Shown one piece after another: positions 50,230 to 60,234 of a stretch of DNA of 64,000 nucleotides (its first letter is position 1; the number at the start of each line of letters is the position of its first letter). This stretch comes from Schistosoma mansoni. Lineage: Eukaryota; Platyhelminthes; Trematoda; Strigeidida; Schistosomatidae. The notes beneath the pieces are model-generated. The model did not search any database, was not told the DNA's origin, and worked only from the letters and a program-made list of their open reading frames with translations. The position numbers and the translations under genes were made by a program. The stretch lies in the NCBI RefSeq assembly GCF_000237925.1, contig NC_031497.1, forward strand, positions 22,449,249 to 22,513,248. Reading direction: 5' to 3'.

Positions 50230-53062
50230 CTAATGAGAAAATACAACAAAATAAAAAGGATAAAGAGAATACTTCATAGAAATAATATAAAGTAACTTTG
50301 GAAAAATTTGTGTATTATGAAGCTAGAAATCATCAAAATGTATGTGTGATAACCATCTGATAGGTAAGCTGAATTAAGGAAGCGTAGATTAGAGCAGAAT
50401 TTATGATTCAAACTAATGAGCTATTAATGTCGAAAAAAGTATATGAATGTTATTTGTGAAGAACAATGTTTGTATGCAAATAGATTTATTGCATATACCA
50501 TGAAGGCAGTAAATGATGAAACAACATGGCGCTAGGTAGGTTATTAAGTTTCTCAGTGGATCAAATACAGTTTATATTATGAAGTGATATTGTGGTGTAT
50601 GCTACTTATATCGACATTGCTATGGAGGTCAGCATACAGGCGGACTCGACATTTTAACGGGGAGCGTGGCACAGATTTTAGCAAAGAAGGTAGCACGGCG
50701 AGCAGAACAACCGCAAGAGCGACTGTTTAAAGGGTGAACGAGTGTGGTGTATGCTACTTACGTCGGTCGACATAAGTAGTATGTAACACCAACCGGAAGT
50801 GAAAAACCTGGCAGCAGAAGGTTAAGAACATCGAGTTGAGGAAAACAAAAAGGGAAATAGGAAGGAACTGTGGATTTGAAGAATCACACAGAATATTAAG
50901 GACAATTGATAGAAGATTTGCAACCGAAGCATCTAGTGTATGGTTCTCATATTTTATGAAGATGCTCTGTAATTTTGTATCAAACAGTGAATTCGTCTTC
51001 CCCAGATGTGTTCATTCACTACAATATCTGCTAGTGAACCAGTGAATGCGAAGAATCTAACGGTACGAACTAATAATGTAACTAGTTTAATAGTTCTCAG
51101 ATTCAATATTGAATCGGATATTATTATTTCATTTATACCACACAATTACCATACTATTACATAATTGGGAATGACTTCATATATCGAAAGGAAACATCTA
51201 TCAGGTACTATATGATTTTTAATTGGCGCTAAATCGACTACAGGTCCCATAAAAAAAATACTATTTATTATAAATGTGATGAAAACGTTTCTTCAGTTAT
51301 AGAACGAGATGAAGTTTAATTAATCCATAGAAAATATGTAGCAGTAAGGAAAATCGTTTGGTGATTCCAAAATACATATAGTGGTCCGAATACAAGGACA
51401 AACTAACATCATCTAGAAAGCCAATAAACAGTAAGAAATAGCGAATAGATGTCTCATATCGACAGTGACTTATTTGTGGCAAGCAGACACTATTTCCCAT
51501 AAGATCGAAACCAAGTTTATGAAGAACTGTTATACAATTATTTAGTATGTGAAATCAAATGATCACTATACAATCTCGGTGCAAAGTTACCTATTTGTCG
51601 GGACTGTTAACTCTATAAGTCAGGGCCTTTCAAAGAAACACCGAGAAATTCAACTTGACGCTGGCAAAAAGTAAATACATACACATAATTAAGATAGTTT
51701 TATGAATAAAATTTCTAAATATTTTAAGTGTCATTTCCATTTACAATTCACTTTGAACCGTTAAATGTCTACAAACAAAAATTCTTATTTTAAATCAATC
51801 CATATAAAATAAGGTTAAGGATTAAAGGAATTAAGAATGAAAGTATTATCTCTTAGCATAAAGGTTAGGTTATACAAGAATTGTATCGAATTTATTTATT
51901 TTACATTTTAGAACAATGTGTAGGAGGAATGAATAAGAAAAAAAGTGGTTTAAGTAAGAAATACTTTCACATAAACAACAATCACTGTGTGTGTGTTTTT
52001 TCACATGAATTATTCAACTAAATAATGAATATCAAGTGACCAAGAAAAAAAAAAAGAAAAAAGTAGGACCTTTACCATTGATTTCAAATCAATACATTGT
52101 TTAAATGTTTCACATTTTTATGTAATAAACAAATCTTAATATATACAAGTTTTGTTTTCACTTAATATATACATCAAAACTGTAATATATATGGAATTGT
52201 ATGTGTGGCTAATGTAGTAATCAATGATCAATTTAAAGATAAGACACTTAGATTTTTTTTTAAACGACCGCCTACCACTAGTACAAATAAGTTAGTAATA
52301 TATGCTCCCAAAAAACAATTATTGACTCATAAAAGTATGAAATACTTATGAATCTACCGAAAGCTGATAATTACATTCACTTATTCTGATGTTAAAAACC
52401 AGCTCAAATCCACGGGGTACCTCTCTTTTTAAACTGTGAGAATAAATTATCTTGTTTGACATTCATTTTAACTAAATAATGATGTATGTAAACCATGTGC
52501 TTCCATAAAAAAACTTGAAACTTTTTAAGATGCTTAGTGATTAGAAAATTGAAATAGAAAAATCACAACATTTCGTATGTTTCCTTTCGTATTTACTATT
52601 TGAGGAAGCAATAGACGTTTACTTTGGAACTTTCACATTAAATACAGTATACGATAAAAATATTTTAGAAGCACAAATATTCGAAGAACTTTGCGAATGG
52701 TGATTGACAGCTAATCACTGTTAAAAACTTTTATAGAAAAATATTCTTGAACATTACCGAGTTAAGTGAGTACATGATAAGAACTTATCCCAATAGTGAA
52801 TAATCTATGCCATTTCTTTACTGTGAGTAAATACATGTATTGACTCAAGAGAGTACTTTTACTATTACTATCGAATGAATAATACAGGTCAATCGAACAA
52901 AATGATAAATATGTGCAATGGCAGGATTTACCCAGATTTCTTATTGATGTCTTATGTTATTCCTAATCACGAAATATGAGATAGAACCTGAGACTTATAT
53001 TTTTGAGATCATTGGACAAAATTCAACCCGAAATTTTCCTTCAAAAAACAAAAAATAATAAC
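50230..53062 (-). other. Intron of the RNF13-like gene
   Basis: Holds the third copy of the hairpin-headed repeat at 50,591-51,030; otherwise AT-rich without features. Confidence 0.7.
50591..51030 (+). repeat. Dispersed hairpin-headed repeat, copy 3 with doubled head
   Basis: The head TGTGGTGTATGCTACTTA occurs at 50,591 and again at 50,743 (152 bases apart). Around the second head the sequence forms a near-perfect hairpin (TGGTGTATGCTACTTA against TAAGTAGTATGTAACACCA). The body and end (GTATGGTTCTCATATTTTA, TTCATTCACTACAATAT) match the copies at 31,581 and 43,731. The 152-base insert is GC-richer. Confidence 0.75.
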
Positions 53063-53548
53063 CTTTTGCGAGAGATTCAGCAACAATCTGAGAACATTCA
53101 GGTTGTAATTCCACGGCTGTATTAACATTGTTAGTTCCCTGTTCATGTTCGGATGAACTATGACCTCTGGAATAAGAACTTGATACATTTGTGAGAAAGC
53201 TTTCCAAAGTTTCACGGATTGAGGCAGTCATCTTCATTCGCTTAAGTGATGAAGCACTTGATTGGTCAGCAGAAGCATTAATGAGTGGAGTATGTTCATC
53301 TGAATGGACGTCCTCACCGTAGGAACTAAATTGGGGTGATGAAATAGTATCTTCTGAATCAGAATCTTCTTCGAAAGACGAATCATCCAAAAGTGGAGCT
53401 TCAGATGTAGTGGCATATGCAGAAGCGCGTCTAAATCTTGTAGAGTTTGAAGTGTTGACTCTGGGACGATTGTGAACTTTTTTCTTACATATAGGACAAA
53501 CACCACGACGTTTTAAAAGCCATGGATCTACACATTTACTGTGGTAAG
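53063..53548 (-). CDS. RNF13-like E3 ligase exon: RING second half and acidic tail
   Basis: Begins after TTTTTTTAAAG with two bases of a codon and gives AYHSKCVDPWLLKRRGVCPI, the second half of a RING-H2 (His, Cys, then CPIC). Then come a basic stretch (KKKVHNRPR), an acidic Ser-rich region (DDSSFEEDSDSED) and EHTPLI at 53,280-53,297, an acidic dileucine sorting signal at the place where human RNF13 has EHTPLL. AVELQPE near the end recalls VVVQLQP in human RNF13. It ends CAAAAG|GTTATT, a weaker donor, in phase with the last exon. The longer open frame beyond 53,063 reads into the intron. Confidence 0.9.
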
Positions 53549-55063
53549 CTTTAAAAAAATAGGATGGTTTTAAAGTGGATGAACACAAAAATTTCAAATG
53601 CAATAACCACATAAACTAGTAAACAAATATAAGTAACCTGGTTATGAATGAAAATCTGTCGACTAATTTTATGATTGACGAGCAAAGCACTCATATTCAC
53701 AACTACCCTAAGGATTATACAGAAACACATAATACCATTTTCAGAGGGTAGTAATCTTAGTGTATTTAATACAGGGATTATTCGTAGGAACATTTCGATC
53801 GGTAATTGAGATATTAAATGGAAGATGAGAAATCGTGTTTAGTATAGATCTAAAATAAGTCGATAGTCACGCAAAAAGCTCAGTGATAACCACTTTTATT
53901 TTAGAGCTTTGACTGTTTAGATTTTATGCTTGAAGTGATGAAAATACCCAATGATTAGAGTACAATAACAAATGGAAGTTTTAGGTCGAAAGTTTCCTGA
54001 TAATCAACCTTACTACTTGCCTAACTACTGCCAACTACAACTACAACTTCGCATCGAGAACCTTCAAAAGTGTGAAGATACTTGAAACTAGAACTTGAAA
54101 TCAAGACGTTGATGTGATGTCCTGTCTTCCCTGGCCGGTGACTATCGATACATCTAGCAAACCGAAGGTTCACCAAGGACTACAATCTCTAAAGTGCTAC
54201 AAGCAAATAGGCCGAGACGACCTAATTCCGTCTTCCTTAAAGATGGAGGCGAAATTCTGATCAAGTGACTCACTGAGTTGCTTTGAAAGGGTTGTTACAT
54301 TATCGTCTCCATCTTTAAAAAGACCCAAGTAATCTACGCAATTACTATCGAGGGATAAGTCCACTTTTGGTTACATTCAAACTACTGGCTTCCGTCATAC
54401 TCCACGACTCTGTATCTAGTTATCGTTGTCTCCATAAGCTTATTGCCACCCAGTGGTAGCAACATGTTAGTAATACTGACTCCTGGCAATGTATGTTCAA
54501 ATGCAATGACCATAACTAAATCAATGTTACTATATTGAAACGCTGACTTCGCTAGCTTGAACATGTTTTACCAATAGCACTACACAGGCTTTCAATGTGT
54601 GCATTATATGCCGGAGCTGATTCAGGGTTGAAAAAGTGGAGGTAGACAGTTTTTAAATTGCTGCCATGGTATGAAAGTTGCATATAACTGGCATTTTTCA
54701 AGCTATCACGACTCACCACCTTTGGATCATAGAGATGATAGAACTTAGTGGCTTGAGATGTTATCAGACACGGGTAAGGATAGAAGCCACCGGAGATTCT
54801 TTTGTATTTCTTATATTCCTCTTGAAATTGAGAGGAACTCCTTTGACTGAAAGAACTTTTAGTTGCAACTTAATTGAACTGTATTTCTTGTTTAGCCATC
54901 ATATTCTCCTTCTTTTCTTTATTTTTTTTAAAAATGTCACCGCTTTATTTTTGTGACCTACACTTTATAGTTCATAGTTGTAAAGGAGAAAAATAACATG
55001 ATACATTCAGAAAAAAAGTTATTAAAAGATGCAGCTTTTTTATTTAAATGATTATTCACTTAC
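53549..55063 (-). other. Intron with a decayed RTE-like fragment
   Basis: About 54,080-54,960, on the + strand, carries RTE-like RT traces: GLQSLKCYKQIGRDDLIPSS, then LKDGGEILIK-LTELL in another frame, and a late SGLRCYQTRVRIEATGD stretch, ending in a T-rich tail. Much decayed; inserted opposite to the host gene. Confidence 0.6.
54080..54960 (+). mobile_element. Decayed SR2/RTE-like LINE fragment
   Basis: The pre-palm RT segment with the form KxxGxDxxPxxxxK is recognisable at 54,180-54,250, and LKDGGEILIK at about 54,235-54,265; later parts are only weakly related. Several frame breaks; no full domain. Confidence 0.6.
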
Positions 55064-55147
55064 CGTGCCTACATGGTAATACTCTCAATTTATTACCATC
55101 TTTATAATCTTCTAAACAAATTGCACAAGTTTCAAATTCACTGGAGT
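55064..55147 (-). CDS. RNF13-like E3 ligase exon: RING first half
   Basis: 84 nt with acceptor TTTTCTCAG and donor CACG|GTAAGT. Two leading bases complete a GAC codon with the exon ending at 57,001; the last G joins CT to make Ala. It encodes [18 protein letters not shown] and KLRVLPCRH, giving zinc ligands Cys-x2-Cys, Cys and the first His. Together with the next exon the RING is C-C-C-H-H-C-C-C (RING-H2), which recruits a ubiquitin-loaded E2. Close to human RNF13 (CAICLDEYEDGDKLRILPC). Confidence 0.95.
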
Positions 55148-57000
55148 CTGAGAAAATCCATCATAATAAACGGAAAAAGTGTTGAGACAGTAAGAATGGT
55201 AAAAAATCAAGTGCGTAGGTAATAAAATAGTTACTTTTACAACTAAACACAAAATGAAATCCTACGTAAAGAATGTAAAAAAGTGAATGTATACTTTATA
55301 TCGAAAAAACTCTAGTTTCATATTAGTCGTATTTATTCGATTTTAGATAATTTAAGTAACCCGATTTGAATGAACACCAGTAAAATGATTACAGTACACT
55401 GAAGTTAATAATAGGATGGTTTTATTTTTCGCTTTCCAAATTCATGCATCGCTAAATACGAATAAAAGTCCGCTTATCAACAGTGGCTTAAAATCACCAT
55501 CCAATGTTTGCTATCCTAAACTACTACCAAGTAAGCTACTTTGCCTATTACACAACAAAAGGTTAACAACTTTATACATTCTTCACTAATCAAATATTAT
55601 AACAGAAGCACGGTTAAATATTTTGTATTAATTCCATAACAAAAAACACTGCATCTGGTAGAATTATTCACACCATATAGTACGAAACAAAATTTACAGG
55701 TGGAAAACTAGCATATTATAATTATTCAAGAGCCTAAGATGTCAATATTTAATTAGGCTACTTCCAGTTACAAACTTTTATGCTTTTAAGAAAGATTGAT
55801 AACTACGTAAAAACGGATATAAAAAGTTTTGTGGGATAAATTTTATTGGGAATTAACATAAAAGTAAGGTTATATAGGTCTGAAATAATTAAAAAATAAG
55901 TTAGCAGGTGTAAAGAACCTAAGTGACTGAATAAAAGTTCTAAAAGGTGGAATATTTAAGGCATGGTGAATTAGCATTTCTCGAAAAACATATCCGCTGT
56001 AACACGATAAGAACTATCATGTGGCCTATTGGGCATAATAAAAACATACAGTTAAAGAGATTTTATGAAAACATTAATACCGTTGTACTCCACTTTATAA
56101 CTAGTGATCTTATAAACCTTTCAAAGTTTTGGAGGTTAACATTACTTATATAAAGGTTGTACTTATTACTTATGCATTAAAAGGTTGACTAAATATTTAT
56201 TTACCAGTCCAAATAACTAATAATCTCTACATTTTGTAACCGAATAATTTACTTGAAAAGAAGACTATCGAAAAATAGTGTCAACTAACATGAATCCCTA
56301 GTCCATGGTTTCCTTTGGACTACTTTCAAACGACTAACATCAATAACATACTTTATGCAATGTCGAATTACTCAGACAATTAGCTACATTGCAACTTTAT
56401 TCATCAACAGAATTCAATCAGTGCCAAAGATTAAACAAAAATGGCATTAGTTGCTACTCAGTGAACAATCAATATACATGAATTATTTCCAGACTGGATA
56501 ATAGAAGTGGTTATGATAATACTAAATAACTACTACGTGGAACACATGTATCTTTGATAATCAAAGGGTTTAGCAATATTTATAAGCATTTATAACTGTA
56601 ATTTAGTATTAATAACGAAAGCCAAGTACGTAGTTTCGTTATAATGCGGGACTACTGGGAAAAATAAGCAAATCTCTTATAATCGTTTTTATAAGTACTA
56701 TATACCTGCAACTGTCGATCAGAAACTTATTAAGTTCTGCCTAATAAAATTGCAGATTCTGAAAACACTGAATATAAAACAAATTTCCTGTTAGTTATGC
56801 GCATAACTAGAAAAATGGTCAATCTACTTTTAATTTAGACGTCTATCCCACTAAGCCTAACCCTAATACAGCAAATATTCACTGCTATTATTGTGCGAAA
56901 AAAATCCAACATGTAGCCAACTTTTAACCATATCATCAAATGAATAGATAACACAAGTGGGTCGCTTTTCGTACACACAAACAACAACAGAGTAACTTAC
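55148..57000 (-). other. Intron of the RNF13-like gene
   Basis: AT-rich; nothing recognised in it. Confidence 0.75.
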
Positions 57001-57200
57001 CTTTAGTAAATAAAGTTTCAGGTATTTTACGTAACTCTTTGGCTGGTAAGCAATATCGATATCTTCTTCGGTATCGATTCAAAAACCGAATCCCATATGC
57101 CACACTTAGTGCGACTACAGATATCAGCAGACATGTTATAAGTGGAATAAGATATAACAGGATACTTCGGCGGTGAGTAGGTAAGATTTCAACAAAATAA
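57001..57200 (-). CDS. RNF13-like E3 ligase exon: transmembrane and juxtamembrane part
   Basis: 200 nt, acceptor TGTATTTGTAG, donor AAAG|GTAAGT. Begins with the last base of an Arg codon shared with the exon ending at 59,905. It encodes YFVEILPTHRR, one hydrophobic membrane span (ILLYLIPLITCLLISVVAL), a basic stop-transfer stretch (NRYRRRYRY) and LPAKELRKIPETLFTK, which matches the conserved juxtamembrane LPAKQLKKLP of the RNF13 family. Orientation: PA domain in the lumen, RING in the cytosol. Confidence 0.93.
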
Positions 57201-58266
57201 CTACAAATACATAAAAAATACGAACTACATGCTTATTGATTTAATCCATAGATAAAATGGTGAGAGAGTTAAGTGTAAATAAGATAAGTCATTATCCATT
57301 AGAACCCTCGAACATTTAGGAAAATATGTTAAAATTTGGGAAAAGTAACATATAGATACATCGGGAAAATGACTAACATTTTCAGTCACAATTTACAGAA
57401 ATAAGAGCGACAATCTCAAAAACACGACCAGTGTATAAAAAAATGACCCGAGGCTGTTTTTTAGCAAAGTGTTAGTAAATTTAGTTTATATGGTGCCTGT
57501 TGAAACAACTCTTATGTACTTAATATAATTAGAAACACTTGCAGTTGAGTGTTGATGATATAGACACACTAACAAAGTATTATTCATATAAATTTCGATC
57601 TACAGTGTATTCATAAGGACACATTCTTAGACGGGAAAATTACTGCTGAAATAATACTTGCCACCACTATGAGAGTTTTCAAATATTGTACCATGAAGAG
57701 TGAATGCCAACTCGTCGAGCATATTGAAATGGTTAGAGCTTCTAAAGTACGTAAACTAGTCAGTTTACAAACGAAATAACGTAACGTTATCAAACTATCC
57801 GATTTGATTATTTAATATTCTAAGTTCACTCATTGATACTAACAGATCATACAGTCCCGACTTAGAAATCACCTCTGTTTTCTTATACCCATAAACAACT
57901 TCCTATCTGAATGTATAGATAAAAATAGGAGTGACAAGCAGGACTAAATGAGTGTTGGAAATAACATCTGTATAGCTTTTATGAAAATTCAGTCATTCAA
58001 TATATGTACTGGTATTTTTTTTCCCTACTGAATACCAAATAAAAAACATTTCTATCTCACATTATTGTTACATTTTTCCCGATCTATACTCTGTGACCAA
58101 TGTACTTAACTTGATGCAAATGAAAACGATAATAATCTGAGTAAAAGACAACCACCATAAAAAGTAGGCAGGAGAATTACAGAGGTGTAATAGGCACGAC
58201 GAGAACTTTCCAAGAATTCACTATTTGTTCACGAGTGCCAATCTAAAAGCTGGTCCTTCCAACAAG

Positions 58267-59094
58267 TTTCTTGACAGAAATATCAGATCAATGGTTACAG
58301 TTCATTTGCATGAGGTTAAATGGTTTTTTCGATCTGTTTACTTCTTGGGGATGTGTAACTGACTAATCAGGTACAGATTCATGTACATGGCTTTGAGACG
58401 CATTTTAATTGAGAGTTCGTGATATTGCTTAGATTCTTAACCGAATTATGTGCAGAAGGGTTCAAGCCCAGGACCTAGTGGCTGAGAGTCAAGTGTCATA
58501 CCACTAAACCGTTGTTCATTGTCAGTAGAAATTTAGGTTTATTTACATCCGTCTCCAACACTAGTCAGCGTTGCGCACCGTGGTAATCGCTGGTTGCGCA
58601 AGCGGCATACCTGGTCCAAGCATATAAGTTGATGAAGATTTACAACCTCACCAACTGAGTTAACATCACAAGGGTAGCCTGTGCAAGGTCTACAAGTCAA
58701 CTGATTACCGCAATCACAAATAAAGGAACTTCTTAATAGTCCCATTTATTTTAGCCGCTTAACTGTCACATTTCCTCTAAAATCAGCTGTGATCCGATTC
58801 TACATGAGCGACAGGTACTGAAATTGGCGATGTGACCTTGAAATCCCCCAGGCGCCTCTGATTGGCTCGTCCACAAATTATAATCTCGCCCCAAAATCTC
58901 GTGTGTCAGAAAGAGTCGCCAAATGGATATATGAACGATTGATAAATGGAGAAGCAAATTGAACGTTGTTAAACGGAAAAGCAACTTTGAATCCATCAGT
59001 TTTACTCGTGTGAAAGTCAAGCACTTACAAAAATTAAAATTCGAATCCATATTTAATAAACTGACGTACAACATACCGTGACTCCCAGTACTTA
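58267..59094. repeat. 828-bp tandem duplication, copy 1 (downstream in the gene)
   Basis: Identical, as far as can be read, to 59,095-59,922, with a 2-base overlap of identity at the join. In gene orientation this copy ends with a second version of the last 18 coding bases and donor of the exon at 59,905-59,983 (59,077-59,094, then GTATGT). It also contains a tRNA-like segment at 58,458-58,513. Confidence 0.93.
58458..58513 (-). repeat. tRNA-like SINE remnant (duplicated)
   Basis: On the - strand: GTTTAGTGGTATGACACTTG (A-box-like), then CTCAGCCAC and CCTGGGCTTGAACCC (T-arm-like). It lacks a proper acceptor stem, so it is not a tRNA gene. It looks like a tRNA-Glu-type SINE head. A second copy is at 59,286-59,341. 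Confidence 0.45.
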
Positions 59095-59922
59095 TTTCTT
59101 GACAGAAATATCAGATCAATGGTTACAGTTCATTTGCATGAGGTTAAATGGTTTTTTCGATCTGTTTACTTCTTGGGGATGTGTAACTGACTAATCAGGT
59201 ACAGATTCATGTACATGGCTTTGAGACGCATTTTAATTGAGAGTTCGTGATATTGCTTAGATTCTTAACCGAATTATGTGCAGAAGGGTTCAAGCCCAGG
59301 ACCTAGTGGCTGAGAGTCAAGTGTCATACCACTAAACCGTTGTTCATTGTCAGTAGAAATTTAGGTTTATTTACATCCGTCTCCAACACTAGTCAGCGTT
59401 GCGCACCGTGGTAATCGCTGGTTGCGCAAGCGGCATACCTGGTCCAAGCATATAAGTTGATGAAGATTTACAACCTCACCAACTGAGTTAACATCACAAG
59501 GGTAGCCTGTGCAAGGTCTACAAGTCAACTGATTACCGCAATCACAAATAAAGGAACTTCTTAATAGTCCCATTTATTTTAGCCGCTTAACTGTCACATT
59601 TCCTCTAAAATCAGCTGTGATCCGATTCTACATGAGCGACAGGTACTGAAATTGGCGATGTGACCTTGAAATCCCCCAGGCGCCTCTGATTGGCTCGTCC
59701 ACAAATTATAATCTCGCCCCAAAATCTCGTGTGTCAGAAAGAGTCGCCAAATGGATATATGAACGATTGATAAATGGAGAAGCAAATTGAACGTTGTTAA
59801 ACGGAAAAGCAACTTTGAATCCATCAGTTTTACTCGTGTGAAAGTCAAGCACTTACAAAAATTAAAATTCGAATCCATATTTAATAAACTGACGTACAAC
59901 ATACCGTGACTCCCAGTACTTA
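59095..59922. repeat. 828-bp tandem duplication, copy 2 (upstream in the gene)
   Basis: Includes the last 18 bases of the exon at 59,905-59,983, its donor and about 810 bases of intron. The absence of differences points to a very recent event or an assembly duplication. Confidence 0.93.
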
Positions 59923-59983
59923 TTCAGTAAGAGCTCACCGTCAGATAAACCAACCATGACTGCAGGAATACTGACATTTGTGG
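59905..59983 (-). CDS. RNF13-like E3 ligase exon: end of PA domain
   Basis: 79 nt. Acceptor TTTTTTTTGGTAG, donor CACG|GTATGT. It enters with two bases after a T (Ser codon) and leaves in phase 2, joining the T of the next exon to make Arg. It encodes STNVSIPAVMVGLSDGELL and NKYWESR; IPAVMVG matches the last strand of PA domains (IPSVFIG in human RNF13). The donor and last six codons are duplicated 828 bases downstream. Confidence 0.9.
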
Positions 59984-60017
59984 CTACCAAAAAAAAGACA
60001 AAGGGGAGAAACCTTAC
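59984..60017 (-). other. 34-nt intron
   Basis: GTAAGG at the donor and TTTTTTTTGGTAG at the acceptor, only 34 bases. Removing it keeps the PA domain in frame; reading through does not. Very short introns are known for schistosomes, mostly near the 5' ends of genes. Confidence 0.85.
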
Positions 60018-60234
60018 ATGAATTGTAGCCCATTGGGAAAGTACTGTCATCCGCATCATTGAAAATAACAGCTGCAATATATCCACCTTTTTCGGCCGCT
60101 GTAGCCTTATCTACAAAAGAGCAGTTCCCACGTTTGATGAGTGAGATGTAAGGAAGAGTTGAATTGGACGCATTTTTAGGTTTGGGTATTCGGTCTATAC
60201 AGCCATCTAGTGGTTCAGATACATGAATTCGTCC
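60018..60234 (-). CDS. RNF13-like E3 ligase exon: PA domain core (first exon seen)
   Basis: 217 nt, acceptor CACATTTGTAG in phase 0. It encodes GRIHVSEPLDGCIDRIPK, then ISLIKRGNCSFVDKATAAEK and GGYIAAVIFNDADDS. The RGNCSF...KA..A...G form is the PA-domain core. The N-terminal part with the signal peptide and the first PA strands should lie upstream (beyond 60,234) and was not found; it may be outside the window. RNF13, RNF167 and related PA-TM-RING ligases work in endosomes and lysosomes. Confidence 0.92.

Larger units (their letters stand above)
57201..59904 (-). other. Intron of the RNF13-like gene with tandem duplication
   Basis: Contains the two 828-bp copies described separately; outside them (57,201-58,266) nothing was recognised. 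Confidence 0.75.

Noticed and set aside
58539-59902. Paired 68- and 102-codon frames on the - strand as duplicated exons
   Set aside because: They are identical only because of the 828-bp duplication, and lie in intron sequence; no splice sites put them in phase with the gene.
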